Shown: positions 26,876-35,602, counted from the stretch's first letter. The stretch: DNA of 64,000 bases from Hyphomonas sp. BRH_c22 (GCF_000961795.1 NZ_LADU01000115.1:47682-111681); one strand, 5' to 3'. Made by a program: numbers and translations. Notes: generated by a model not told the origin, from the sequence alone.

Positions 26876-27490
26876 TTAAATCCCCACTTCCATCATCTTC
26901 TGCCAGGCGGGACGGGCCTGCATCTTTTCAAGCCAGGCCTTGGTCGCGGGCCGGTTGTCCAGTCCGCCCTGCGCGCTGGCCATCAGGATCTGGAAGCCCA
27001 TCAGGCAATCGGCCGCCGTGAAGTGTTCGCCGGCGAAATACGGATACTTGGAAAGATGCGCCTCGATCGTGGCTGCGGCCTTTTCGCGCTCAGCCGCCAT
27101 CATGGCCTGCACCGGATTGCCGGTCATGTCGACGCGGCTGAAATAGACCTGCAGCAGGCCCGGCAGGAACACGGCGCCTTCGGCTGCATGAATCCATTCC
27201 AGGTAACGTGGGAAATCCGGCGAGCCGGGTCGCGGATGCAGCTGGAAGGCGGTATCGTATTTGCCCATCAGGTATTCTGCGATGGCACCCGTCTCGGCGA
27301 TGACGACATCGCCGTCTTCCAGCAGCGGCGACTTGCCCATCGGGTGGATCTTCAGCAATTCCGGCGGCGCGAGGTTTGTCACCTCGTTGCGCTTGTAGTG
27401 GACGATCTCGTGGGGCACACCGAGTTCAGCGAGCAGCCAGACGATGCGCTGCGAGCGTGAGGCGTTGAGGTGGTGGAGCTTGAGCGTCAT
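26876..27490 (-). CDS. glutathione S-transferase family protein
   Basis: A 204-residue protein with the N-terminal thioredoxin-like half (MTLKLHHLNASRSQRIVWLL, with the cis-proline region NPMGKSPLLEDGD-like HPMGKSPLLEDGD and the glutathione-binding ETGAIAEYL) and a C-terminal helical half. The Ser12-Arg13 pair (ASRSQR) is a possible catalytic site. A frame further upstream to 27643 overlaps the divergent ligase promoter and is not used. Substrate unknown. Separates the exonuclease/protease genes from the ligase gene. Confidence 0.92.
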   Translation of the reverse strand: MTLKLHHLNASRSQRIVWLLAELGVPHEIVHYKRNEVTNLAPPELLKIHPMGKSPLLEDGDVVIAETGAIAEYLMGKYDTAFQLHPRPGSPDFPRYLEWIHAAEGAVFLPGLLQVYFSRVDMTGNPVQAMMAAEREKAAATIEAHLSKYPYFAGEHFTAADCLMGFQILMASAQGGLDNRPATKAWLEKMQARPAWQKMMEVGI

Positions 27491-27584
27491 GTAAGTATGT
27501 CCCTTGTGATTGAGTCTGCCTAATTCGTCACACCGCCCTGCTCCGACGCTGTCATGCGACGTGTTTGGCCCTATGTATGGTCGC

Positions 27585-29207
27585 ATGCAAGCCTTTGCCG
27601 ACCTGCTTGACAGACTTGTGTTCACGCCTTCGCGTAACGGCAAGCTGCGCCTGATGGCCGACTATTTCAGGACGGCCCCGGATCCGGACCGGGGCTACGC
27701 CCTTGCCGCCATGACGGGCGATCTGGACATTCCGGCCGTCAAGCCCGCCATGATCCGCGCGCTCATGGATGGCCGCATGGACCCGGAACTCTTTGCCCTG
27801 TCCTATGACTATGTCGGCGACCTTGCCGAAACGGTCAGCCTTGTCTGGCCGGAATCGCGCGGGGCCAATCGCACGCCGCCCTTGTCGGAGATCGTTGAAA
27901 CGCTGAACGAGGCGACGCGCGCCGAAGCGATGAAACTTGTCGCCGGCTGGCTCGACAGCCTCGATGCGACCGGGCGATGGGCCTTCCTCAAATTGCTGAC
28001 CGGGGGCTTGCGCATCGGCGTCTCGGCGCGCCTTGCCAAGCTCGCGCTTGCCCAATTCGGCGGCAAGCCCGTCACCGGGATCGAGGAAATCTGGCACGGC
28101 CTCGCACCGCCTTATGAATCGCTGTTCGCCTGGCTCGAAGACCGCGCCGAAAGACCCGCGCCCGATATGGCCGCTCGGTTCCGCCCGGTCATGCTCGCCC
28201 ACCCCCTCGTGCCAAAGGCCGACCGCGACAGCCCGGACGCCGTGAACCCGACGCTGATCACAGCAGAGACCTTTGCCGCCGAATGGAAATATGACGGCAT
28301 CCGGGTCCAGGCCTCCGCCGAGCGCGGCGCGCGGCGCATCTACACCCGCACCGGCGACGACATTTCCCACGCCTTCCCGGATATCGTCGCGGCCATGGCG
28401 TTTGAAGGCACGCTTGACGGTGAGCTGCTGGTGCGCAATCCGGGCGGCGGCGTCGCCCCGTTCAACGCCCTGCAGCAGCGACTGAATCGCAAGACCGTCT
28501 CGAAGCGCCAGAGAGAGACCCATCCGGCCTTCATCCGCGCCTACGACGTACTGCAGGACGGGGCCTGCGACCTGCGTGGACAGGCCTTCCGCGACCGGCG
28601 CATCCTGCTTGAGCGTTTCATTGCCGACATAGGGTCCGACCGGTTCGATCTCTCCCCGCTCGTCCCCATCACCACGCTCGCCGCACTGGATGATGCCCGG
28701 CTTGATCCGCCTGCGCCGGAAATCGAGGGCGTGATGCTGAAGCGCTGGGACAGCCCCTACCTGGCCGGGCGGCCGAAGGGCTTCTGGTACAAGTGGAAGC
28801 GCGATCCGTTCCTCATCGACGCCGTACTGATGTATGCCCAGCGCGGCCACGGTAAGCGGTCCAGCTTCTATTCCGATTTCACGTTCGGTGTCTGGCGCGA
28901 TGAGGACGGCGAAGACAGGCTCGCCCCGGTCGGCAAGGCTTATTTCGGCTTTACAGATGACGAGCTGAAACAGCTGGATGCCTTCGTGCGCGCCCATACG
29001 ATCGACCGGTTCGGTCCGGTACGGTCCGTGACCGCCAACAAGCAAACCGGCATTGTTCTGGAAGTGGCCTTCGAGGGCCTGCAACGTTCGCCCCGGCACA
29101 AGTCCGGCCTCGCCATGCGTTTCCCCCGCATCAACCGCATCCGCTGGGACAAGCCAACGGCCGAAGCCGACCGGATTGAAACGCTCGAAGCCCTGCTGCC
29201 AGACTAG
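27585..29207 (+). CDS. ATP-dependent DNA ligase (ligase-associated repair set)
   Basis: A 540-residue ligase. The nucleotidyl lysine is Lys235 in WKYDGIRVQ (motif I); the later motifs include LDGELL (III), EGVMLKRW (IV), and KWKRDPF (V), with an OB-fold at the C terminus (LEVAFEGLQRS). Residues 1-200 form the N-terminal DNA-binding domain of this bacterial class. No nuclease or polymerase domain is fused, so it is not LigD. A second ATG at 27573 would add four residues; neither has a clear ribosome site. A bidirectional terminator follows. Confidence 0.93.
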   Translation: MQAFADLLDRLVFTPSRNGKLRLMADYFRTAPDPDRGYALAAMTGDLDIPAVKPAMIRALMDGRMDPELFALSYDYVGDLAETVSLVWPESRGANRTPPLSEIVETLNEATRAEAMKLVAGWLDSLDATGRWAFLKLLTGGLRIGVSARLAKLALAQFGGKPVTGIEEIWHGLAPPYESLFAWLEDRAERPAPDMAARFRPVMLAHPLVPKADRDSPDAVNPTLITAETFAAEWKYDGIRVQASAERGARRIYTRTGDDISHAFPDIVAAMAFEGTLDGELLVRNPGGGVAPFNALQQRLNRKTVSKRQRETHPAFIRAYDVLQDGACDLRGQAFRDRRILLERFIADIGSDRFDLSPLVPITTLAALDDARLDPPAPEIEGVMLKRWDSPYLAGRPKGFWYKWKRDPFLIDAVLMYAQRGHGKRSSFYSDFTFGVWRDEDGEDRLAPVGKAYFGFTDDELKQLDAFVRAHTIDRFGPVRSVTANKQTGIVLEVAFEGLQRSPRHKSGLAMRFPRINRIRWDKPTAEADRIETLEALLPD

Positions 29208-29213
29208 GCGCAC

Positions 29214-29249
29214 AAAAAAGGGCCGGGCTCTCTGCAAGCCCGACCCTTT
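29214..29249. terminator. bidirectional intrinsic terminator between ligase and HU genes
   Basis: AAAGGG-C-CGGGCT (29217-29229) pairs with AGCCCG-A-CCCTTT (29237-29249). Read in the minus direction it is followed by TTTTTT, so it mainly ends the HU transcript; on the plus strand it ends the ligase transcript. Confidence 0.8.
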
Positions 29250-29274
29250 CCGGAATGTCAGAAAACGTCCGTTA

Positions 29275-29739
29275 TCAAACGGTTTCCTTGAGTTCCTTGG
29301 CGACCCGGAAGGCAACTTTCTTGGAAGCCTTGATCTTGATCGCTTCGCCGGTTGCAGGGTTACGGCCCATGCGGGCCGGGCGCTTGCGCACTTCCAGCGT
29401 TCCGAGGCCGTTCATGCGGATACGCTCGCCCTTCTTCAGGCGTTTCGTGATCCGCACTGCCATGTCGTCAAACAGTTCTTGCGATTGCTTCTTGGTGAGG
29501 CCGTGAGCCTCAGCCATTTCAACCGACATCTGACGCAGGGTGACAGTCGTCGCCGTTTTCGTTGCCGGCTTGGCAGCAGCAGGTGCTGCCTTGGGCGCTG
29601 GCTTTGCAGCGGGTTTCTTCGCCGCAACTGCCTTGGTGGCAGCAGGTTTTGCAGCAGCGCGAGCGGCTGCCGGTTTTGCAGCAGCTTTTTTAGCCGCAGG
29701 TTTCGCAGGGGCCTTCTTGGCCACAGGTGTCTTTGCCAT
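29275..29739 (-). CDS. HU-family DNA-binding protein with histone-H1-like N-terminal tail
   Basis: A 154-residue nucleoid protein in two parts. Residues 1-64 are almost only Ala, Lys and Pro (repeats of the AAKPAA kind), like the tail of eukaryotic histone H1 or of AlgP-type proteins. Residues 65-154 are an HU/IHF domain with the dimerisation helices and the DNA arm around RMGRNPATGEAIKIKASKK. The start at MAKTPVAKK has AAAGG nearby; a TTG two codons earlier is unlikely. The tail should bind DNA non-specifically and compact it. The repetitive tail is prone to length change. Confidence 0.93.
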   Translation of the reverse strand: MAKTPVAKKAPAKPAAKKAAAKPAAARAAAKPAATKAVAAKKPAAKPAPKAAPAAAKPATKTATTVTLRQMSVEMAEAHGLTKKQSQELFDDMAVRITKRLKKGERIRMNGLGTLEVRKRPARMGRNPATGEAIKIKASKKVAFRVAKELKETV

Positions 29740-29854
29740 GAGCAAAATCCTTTGTTAAATCTCCGCAGAGGCGACGGCCTATAACGCAAATCCGCCCCGT
29801 GCCATCACACTTTTTTCAGTACGGGTGATTTGCCCTGCGCGCGTTCGGCGTCAT

Positions 29855-30622
29855 ATGTCACGTATGCAAATGCAACCGCGACTGATTCTGCTCCTGCTTG
29901 CCATCCTCCAGCCGCTGTCCGGCGCACTCGCGCCATTGCTGGGCATCGGCACGCCAATCGGAAGCGCGACACGCGATCTTGGCGCGCCGGAACAGCCGCT
30001 GCCGGTGTTTTTCTCGATCTGGAGCCTGATTTTTCTCGCCTATCTGGCCTTTGCGCTCTTCGCCATCTTTCGCCGCGAGCGCTGGATGGAACGAATCGCC
30101 CTGACGCTCGTCATTGCCGGCATGCTGAATGTGATCTGGATGTTGAGCGCGCAGCTCATCGTCTCGCCGCCGCTTGATTTTGCGCTCCTGTTCCCGATCG
30201 GCGCAGCCGTATGGTATTCCGCCTGGTGTTTCGACCAGATGCGCGGCATGGGCGGCAGCGCAGCGAAACTGACAGCGGATGCCGTCACCGGCCTGCTATC
30301 AGGCTGGATCACGGTCGCGGCAGCGATTTCGGTTCCCATCACCATCCGTCATTTCACGACCCTCGGTGCAACCGACTACCCCTGGCTCATGCTGTGGGCG
30401 ACACTCGTTCCCGCCGCCATTGCCGCCTGGGCCTTCACGCGCTTCATCAGCCGCAGCCCGTGGTTCTTCGTGGCGCTCGTCTGGGGCCTTCTCGGCATTC
30501 TTCTCAACAACTGGACCGTCACAGGCATGAACTGGCTCGCCATCATGACCGGCGTGGTGGCCGTCCTCGTCCTTTACCTGCGGATGACACGCGGCGCGCA
30601 TGGCGCTGTCACTGCCGCCTGA
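29855..30622 (+). CDS. polytopic membrane protein, possibly TspO/MBR-related
   Basis: A 255-residue protein with about eight hydrophobic helices and short loops. The block FFSIWSLIFLAYLAFALFAIF, with a Trp in the second helix and aromatic residues at helix ends, recalls large tryptophan-rich sensory (TspO-related) proteins of 7-8 helices, but I cannot assign it firmly. Start uncertain: ATGs at 29855, 29864 and 29870 are all possible and none has a good ribosome site. Followed 16 bases later by an MscS channel gene, probably cotranscribed. Confidence 0.72.
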   Translation: MSRMQMQPRLILLLLAILQPLSGALAPLLGIGTPIGSATRDLGAPEQPLPVFFSIWSLIFLAYLAFALFAIFRRERWMERIALTLVIAGMLNVIWMLSAQLIVSPPLDFALLFPIGAAVWYSAWCFDQMRGMGGSAAKLTADAVTGLLSGWITVAAAISVPITIRHFTTLGATDYPWLMLWATLVPAAIAAWAFTRFISRSPWFFVALVWGLLGILLNNWTVTGMNWLAIMTGVVAVLVLYLRMTRGAHGAVTAA

Positions 30623-30638
30623 CCCTCGGGAGTAATTC

Positions 30639-31469
30639 ATGGAATTTCTGAACAATATCGACTGGCAAGCCCAGTTCACCGAGCATTGGCCTGTCCTGGC
30701 CGCTTATGGCCTGAAGGCGCTTGGCGCATTCATCGTGCTGATCGTCGGCCTGCGCATTTCCGGCGCCATGGCCAGCATGGTGCGAAGGCAGGCGATCAAG
30801 CGCCCGAACATCGACGAAACCCTCGGCAGCTTCTTTGCCTCGCTCGTCCGCTGGTTCCTGACCGCCGCGACAATCATTGCCGCGCTGCAGCTGTTCGGGG
30901 TCGAAGCGACAAGCTTCGTCGCCATCCTTGGTGCCATGACCCTCGCCATCGGCCTGTCCCTGCAGGGCGCGCTCGGCAACATTGCCTCCGGCATCATGAT
31001 CATGCTGTTCCGCCCCTATGGCGTCGGACAGTTCATCGAGGTCGCGGGCGTCGGCGGCACGGTCAAGGACATCAACCTCTTCCAAACCATCCTGGCCACG
31101 CCCGACAATGTGCAGGTGATCGTGCCCAACAGCCAGGCCATCGACGGCGTCATCAAGAATTATGCAGGCTATCCGACGCGCCGCATCGATCTCGTCTTCG
31201 GTATCGATTACGGCGACGGCATGGAACACGCGATCGGCGTGATCGAAGGCGTCATCAAGGCTGACAAACGCGTCCTCGCCGATCCGCAGCCCGTTGTCCG
31301 CGTCGACAATCTCGGCTCCAGCTCGGTCGACATCATTGCCCGTCCGTGGGTCAATACGCCCGATTATTGGGAAACGCGCTGGGCGCTCACCCAGAACGTC
31401 AAGGCGGCCCTCGACGCAGCTGGCATCTCCATCCCGTATCCCCACCAGGTCAATGTGAACCGGGACTAG
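30639..31469 (+). CDS. small-conductance mechanosensitive channel, MscS family (short form)
   Basis: A 276-residue MscS channel close in length to E. coli MscS. Residues about 20-110 hold three membrane helices. The pore helix TM3 reads GAMTLAIGLSLQGALGNIASGIMIM with the Gly/Ala pattern that packs the pore, followed by the beta domain (FRPYGVGQFIEVAGVGGTVKDI) and a C-terminal alpha/beta domain ending PYPHQVNV. A ribosome site, GGGAG, precedes the ATG. It releases solutes on hypo-osmotic shock. It converges with the arsM gene (3-base gap). Confidence 0.95.
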   Translation: MEFLNNIDWQAQFTEHWPVLAAYGLKALGAFIVLIVGLRISGAMASMVRRQAIKRPNIDETLGSFFASLVRWFLTAATIIAALQLFGVEATSFVAILGAMTLAIGLSLQGALGNIASGIMIMLFRPYGVGQFIEVAGVGGTVKDINLFQTILATPDNVQVIVPNSQAIDGVIKNYAGYPTRRIDLVFGIDYGDGMEHAIGVIEGVIKADKRVLADPQPVVRVDNLGSSSVDIIARPWVNTPDYWETRWALTQNVKAALDAAGISIPYPHQVNVNRD

Positions 31470-31472
31470 CGT

Positions 31473-32528
31473 TCAGCAGCAGCCGCCAACCGGCGCAGGT
31501 CGCGGCAGGCCAGCCGCGGCGAACACCTCCGGCGCCGCGCAGCCCGGGAACAGGCCATAGTGCCGGTCGCCCGTGCCCAGCACGTCGAAATAGGGCGCAA
31601 ACCGCGTGCCCGTCAGCATGGCCAGCGTGTTGCCGCAGACAGGGAACACGCGGCCCTGTTCGATATGGTGTTCACCATCGAGGACGAAAACCTCCTCCAT
31701 GCCTTCCACGCCGCCGCGATAGATCACCGCCTGACCATAATCCTCGCAGGCCGGCTCCAGCCCGTCCAGCTTGAACAGGCGCGCCGTCACCGAAGCGAAC
31801 CGGATCGGCCCGACCCTGGCCTTCAGTACAGGGTCCACGATCGCCAGCGGGCGATGATCCACCACGCGCGGATCGCCAAATCCCGCTGCCATGGCCACAG
31901 CCTGATAGTCGCCCCAATAGAGCGCACCCGACAGGCACTCACCGTAAAGGACCGGATCTGCCACCAGCGATGCCGGAATCCTGCGGTCGGCGTACACGTC
32001 GGAGAAGTAAAGCTCGCCGCCCGGCTTCAGCAGCCGGTGCGCCGCGCGGAACACGGCCGGCTTGTCGGTGCACAGATTGATCACGCAGTTTGAAATGATC
32101 AGGTCGAAACTGGCTGGCTCGAGGTCCAGCGCGTCGAGCTTTTCCAGTTCGCCTTCCACAAAGCGCGTATTCGGGTTTGCATAGCCGAACGCCTCGGCAT
32201 GCCACGCCTCATGCGCCCGCGCCACGGCCAGCTGTTCTGCTGTCATGTCAACGCCCGTGACATGGCCCCCGGGGCCGACAAGGCTTGCCAGCGCATACAC
32301 ATCGCGTCCGGCGCCGCAGCCGAGATCAAGCACGCGCAGCCCATCCAGTTCGGCCGGAATCGCCAGCCCGCATCCGTAATAGCGCTCCGCGACGGCATCG
32401 TGCACGCGCGCCAGCGCCTCGCGCACATGCTGCGGCGGTGCGGCGTCCGTTGTGCACGCATCGGTGCGCAGGTCCGAGGAGGTTTGGAGAATGTCACCGT
32501 AATATTCCTGGACGACCTGCTTGTTCAT
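31473..32528 (-). CDS. arsM: arsenite S-adenosylmethionine methyltransferase (AS3MT type)
   Basis: A 351-residue SAM methyltransferase that should convert As(III) to methylated arsenicals. SAM motif I is VLDLGCGAGRD (66-76). The arsenic-binding cysteines are in place: Cys25, Cys53 (YYGCG), Cys148 (SNCVINL) and Cys198 (GECLSGALYW). The last two are 50 residues apart, as in the algal enzyme CrArsM. The full C-terminal domain of eukaryotic AS3MT proteins is present (EDYGQAVIYRG, VCGNTLAML). It ends in GGCC. Start MNKQVVQEYYG has GGGAG upstream. No arsR, arsC or arsenite pump lies nearby, and it sits between two MscS genes. Confidence 0.88.
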   Translation of the reverse strand: MNKQVVQEYYGDILQTSSDLRTDACTTDAAPPQHVREALARVHDAVAERYYGCGLAIPAELDGLRVLDLGCGAGRDVYALASLVGPGGHVTGVDMTAEQLAVARAHEAWHAEAFGYANPNTRFVEGELEKLDALDLEPASFDLIISNCVINLCTDKPAVFRAAHRLLKPGGELYFSDVYADRRIPASLVADPVLYGECLSGALYWGDYQAVAMAAGFGDPRVVDHRPLAIVDPVLKARVGPIRFASVTARLFKLDGLEPACEDYGQAVIYRGGVEGMEEVFVLDGEHHIEQGRVFPVCGNTLAMLTGTRFAPYFDVLGTGDRHYGLFPGCAAPEVFAAAGLPRPAPVGGCC

Positions 32529-32631
32529 GCGCTCACTCCCAATCATCAACCGTACGGCTTGCCTTGTTCCGGGCCCTTCTTCCAGTCACCAATGCGTGAA
32601 AGGCTGGTTGAAGCCTCGCGCGGCCCGTGAC

Positions 32632-33741
32632 ATGAACAGCCTCATGATACCGGAAATCGACATGACTGGCTGGCCCGCCTGGGCACAAATCGCAGAGCCC
32701 CAGGTCCTGAAATGGTCGCTGGTGCTGGGCGCGACCATCCTGATCTGGATTGCCGCCATCGCGGTCAAGCGGCTGATCATCCTCGTCGGGAAAATGGTCA
32801 CCCCAAAGGACCAGGATTTCGAAGGCTCCAGCTGGGACCTTGGCGCCTCGATCGCACGCCTGTTCGCGCTCATCCTGATGTCACCCCTGCCCCTGGGCCT
32901 TGCCGGCTATGACTGGCGGGCCCTGGTCGAAAGCCGGGGACCCGGCGCCGTGGCGGCTGTTGCCATCCTCATCGTCGCCATCATGTTTGCCAACTGGGTC
33001 GCCCGGTCGATGCGCAATTTCGGCGGCAAGGCCCATCGCCGCACGGGGGCAGACGACACGCTGTTTGCGTTCGCCGGATCCCTCGTCAAATACCTCATCT
33101 TCGCGGTCGCCATTGTCACGGCGCTCACCCAGCTCGGCTTCCCGACAACCTCGCTCGCCGCCGTGCTTGGCGCCCTCGGCCTCGCCATCGGCCTTGGCCT
33201 GCAGGACACGATGAAGTCTGTCGCCGCCGGCGTCATGCTCGCCATCCTGCGCCCGTTCCGCATCGGCGATTATGTCAGCCTCGCCGGCCTCGAAGGCGAG
33301 GTCACCGACATTTCGCCCTTCACCACTTCGCTGAAACAGATCGACAACAAGGTCGTGATTGTCACCAATAACATGATCTGGGCCGAGCCCTTGATCAACC
33401 ACACCCACCAGACGCGCCGCCGGTTCGACCTCTATTTCGACATCTCCTACGACGACAACATGGACCACGCGCTGCAGGTTGTTCAGGATACCGCCAACGC
33501 TCATTCGCGCATTTTGTCCAAGTCGGAAACCTGGGTCGGCATCCATGCCCTTGCCGACTGGAGCGTGAAGATCCGCCTGCGCGCCTGGATCGCAACGCCG
33601 GAATTCCTGCAGGTCCGCGCTGACCTGACAAAGGCGGTCAAGGAAGCCTTCGACCGCGAAGGCATCACGATCCCCTACCCCCACCAGGTCAATGTTGACT
33701 ACAAGGGCAACACGGCGGTGAACAAGGCGGACCATGAGTGA
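32632..33741 (+). CDS. mechanosensitive ion channel, MscS family (long form)
   Basis: A 369-residue MscS-type channel with about five membrane helices, two more than the 30.6 kb paralogue. The pore helix region reads LAAVLGALGLAIGLGLQDTMKSVAAGVMLA, then the beta domain FRIGDYVSLAGLEGEVTDI, and it ends with PYPHQVNVDY followed by a short polar tail. The start at MNSLMIPEID is preceded by no strong ribosome site. Divergent from arsM across 103 bases. Its stop overlaps the next gene by 8 bases, so the two are coupled. Confidence 0.93.
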   Translation: MNSLMIPEIDMTGWPAWAQIAEPQVLKWSLVLGATILIWIAAIAVKRLIILVGKMVTPKDQDFEGSSWDLGASIARLFALILMSPLPLGLAGYDWRALVESRGPGAVAAVAILIVAIMFANWVARSMRNFGGKAHRRTGADDTLFAFAGSLVKYLIFAVAIVTALTQLGFPTTSLAAVLGALGLAIGLGLQDTMKSVAAGVMLAILRPFRIGDYVSLAGLEGEVTDISPFTTSLKQIDNKVVIVTNNMIWAEPLINHTHQTRRRFDLYFDISYDDNMDHALQVVQDTANAHSRILSKSETWVGIHALADWSVKIRLRAWIATPEFLQVRADLTKAVKEAFDREGITIPYPHQVNVDYKGNTAVNKADHE

Positions 33742-34105
33742 CAGCGAACCGCCCGTCGTAGAACCGCTTCCACCGCCGCCCCCGCCTCAGCCGGCCCCGA
33801 AGGCTACGGTCGAAAAGCCCCCGTCACGCCCTGCCCTCATCCGCCTGTTCGGCATCGGCCCATGGGGCGTCGCCAAGCTGCTCGGACTGTGCATCCTTGT
33901 CGGTTTTGTCGTGCTGGCATCCAATTTCAATCCGGCCTCACCGGATGTGGACATACCCGAAGCCATCGCATCGATTGCGCGCCAGACTCTGGCGGCGGCC
34001 GGATGGGCCATCCGCAATTTCTGGAAACCCGCACTGGCGGGCGCCACGATCGTTCTGCCCGTCTGGGTTCTCTGGCGGCTGGTCAGCCTGCCGTTCAGGA
34101 AGTAA
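33734..34105 (+). CDS. small two-helix membrane protein, DUF6460-like
   Basis: A 123-residue protein with a Pro-rich N terminus (residues 8-35, EPLPPPPPPQPAP), then two membrane helices (VAKLLGLCILVGFVVLASNF and PALAGATIVLPVWVLWRLVSL) separated by an amphipathic segment. The pattern resembles DUF6460 proteins of alphaproteobacteria, but that is from memory. Starts inside the MscS stop region (ATGAGTGA), so translation is coupled and it may be a channel partner. Converges with the DUF2147 gene six bases later. Confidence 0.72.
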   Translation: MSDSEPPVVEPLPPPPPPQPAPKATVEKPPSRPALIRLFGIGPWGVAKLLGLCILVGFVVLASNFNPASPDVDIPEAIASIARQTLAAAGWAIRNFWKPALAGATIVLPVWVLWRLVSLPFRK

Positions 34106-34111
34106 CGCCGC

Positions 34112-34528
34112 TCAGCTGACCGGCTTCCACAGCTGCGTCTTGCAGAGCGGGCCGATACAGCCCTTCACTTCCAGCACGCCATCGTCCAGCCGCTTGATGC
34201 GCGACCCATAGGTCTTGCCTTCCTTCGGATTGTAGATCGTGCCATCGGCCCAGCCCTTGGCCTTTTTCTCGAAGCCCTGCAGCATGGTGAGGCCGAGAAT
34301 CTTCTTGCCGTCGGCATCTGTCGCGGTCTCGGGCGTCTTGCCTTCCGAGACACTTGCCGGATCGATCCAGACAATCGTGCCGCACGGGCTGCCGTCACCG
34401 CAATCGGCAATCTCAACATGCGAGTTCTCTTCCTCGGTGGCGAACGTGCCGAATACGTCGAGCGGATCGGCCGCCGCACTTCCTGCCGCGAGGGCAAGCG
34501 AGACAAGGGTGAAAAGGACGGGTTTCAT
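34112..34528 (-). CDS. DUF2147 secreted protein
   Basis: A 138-residue periplasmic protein. Signal peptide residues 1-20 (ending SAAAD). The rest is a lipocalin-like DUF2147 domain: DVFGTFATEEENSHVEI, a Cys-containing CGDGSPCGTIVWI, then ILGLTMLQGFEKKAKGWADGTIYNPKEGKTY, and a C-terminal CIGPLCKTQLW, giving two likely disulphides. Often linked to envelope stress or lipid handling, but no role is proven. Divergent from the SDR gene. Confidence 0.9.
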   Translation of the reverse strand: MKPVLFTLVSLALAAGSAAADPLDVFGTFATEEENSHVEIADCGDGSPCGTIVWIDPASVSEGKTPETATDADGKKILGLTMLQGFEKKAKGWADGTIYNPKEGKTYGSRIKRLDDGVLEVKGCIGPLCKTQLWKPVS

Positions 34529-34590
34529 GGCATACCTCCAGCGACAATCGCGCTATGATGGCTACCAGAAAACGAGAAGGGAGAACACCT

Positions 34591-35493
34591 ATGGATACGT
34601 CAAAATTGATGTTCCGCGATGGCCTGATGAAGGATGAACGCATCCTCGTCACCGGCGGCGGCACCGGCCTCGGCAAGGAAATGGCCGAAGGTTTCCTGAA
34701 ACTCGGCGCAGAGGTCCACATCTGCGGCCGGCGCGGAGGCGTCTGCGAGGAAACGGCGGCCGAACTGATGGAAAAGCATGGCGGCAAGGTCGTGCCGCAT
34801 GCCTGCGACATCCGCGTCGCCGAAGCCATTACCGACATGAATGACGGAATCTGGGCCAAGCACGGCCCCCTCACCGGCCTCGTCAACAATGCCGCCGGCA
34901 ATTTCATCTCCCGCACCGAAGACCTTTCGATCCGCGGCTTTGACGCCATCGCGAACATTGTCTTCCGCGGCACATTCTACATGACGCACGATATCGGCAC
35001 GCGCTGGATCAAGGCCGGATCGCGCGGCAATGTCATCTCCATCCTCACCACGTGGGTGTGGAATGGCGGCCCCTTCGTCGTGCCCTCGGCCATGTCCAAA
35101 GCCGCCGTCAACACGATGACGCAAAGCCTCGCCGTCGAATGGGGCCGCTATGGCCTGCGCTTCAACGCCATCGCGCCCGGCCCCTTCCCCACCGAAGGCA
35201 TGTCCAAGCGGCTCGCGCCGGATGCGGACGGCGCAAAGCGCATGGACTCAGGCGCGGCCAATCCGATGGGCCGGGTCGGCGAGATGCACGAACTGGTCAA
35301 CCTCGCCGTGCTGCTGATGGGGCCGGGCGCGGAATACATCAACGGCCAGACCATCGCCATTGACGGCGCCATGTACAATGCGTCCGGCGGCAACTTCTCC
35401 CAGCTCACCGCCTGGGGCGACAAGGAATGGCAGGCCGCGAAGGACGCCATCACCGCCACCAACGACGCCGACAAGGCCAAGCGCACGGTCTGA
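34591..35493 (+). CDS. SDR oxidoreductase, 2,4-dienoyl-CoA reductase-like
   Basis: A 300-residue SDR. The cofactor motif TGGGTGLG is at about residues 21-28, and NNAAGNF near 95 matches the 2,4-dienoyl-CoA reductase group. As in that group, the usual active-site YxxxK reads S-A-M-S-K (VVPSAMSKAAVNTMTQSLAVEW), so the catalytic Tyr is replaced and the Lys kept. It would reduce 2,4-dienoyl-CoA in beta-oxidation of unsaturated fatty acids. The C-terminal 30 residues (AWGDKEWQAAKDAI) extend past the core. The start is fixed by GGGAG seven bases upstream. Confidence 0.88.
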   Translation: MDTSKLMFRDGLMKDERILVTGGGTGLGKEMAEGFLKLGAEVHICGRRGGVCEETAAELMEKHGGKVVPHACDIRVAEAITDMNDGIWAKHGPLTGLVNNAAGNFISRTEDLSIRGFDAIANIVFRGTFYMTHDIGTRWIKAGSRGNVISILTTWVWNGGPFVVPSAMSKAAVNTMTQSLAVEWGRYGLRFNAIAPGPFPTEGMSKRLAPDADGAKRMDSGAANPMGRVGEMHELVNLAVLLMGPGAEYINGQTIAIDGAMYNASGGNFSQLTAWGDKEWQAAKDAITATNDADKAKRTV

Positions 35494-35502
35494 GTGCGGA
35501 AC

Positions 35503-35540
35503 TTTCCGTTCGCAGGGCCGTTTACACCTGCGAACGGGAA
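35503..35540. repeat. 14-bp intergenic hairpin
   Basis: TTTCCGTTCGCAGG (35503-35516) pairs with CCTGCGAACGGGAA (35527-35540), with one G-T pair and a 10-base loop. It stands between the SDR stop and the YbaY-META lipoprotein gene, with no T-run, so it may be an RNA-processing or stability element rather than a terminator. Confidence 0.6.
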
Positions 35541-35602
35541 CGCATCCTGGCCCAGGACAGAACGCGTCCTCCCGGCAGTCCATACTGAAGGGAAACGCCA
35601 CA

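Noticed and set aside
27552..29315. A 587-codon minus-strand frame opposite the DNA ligase.
   Set aside because: Antisense shadow of the ligase; no domain and no ribosome site.
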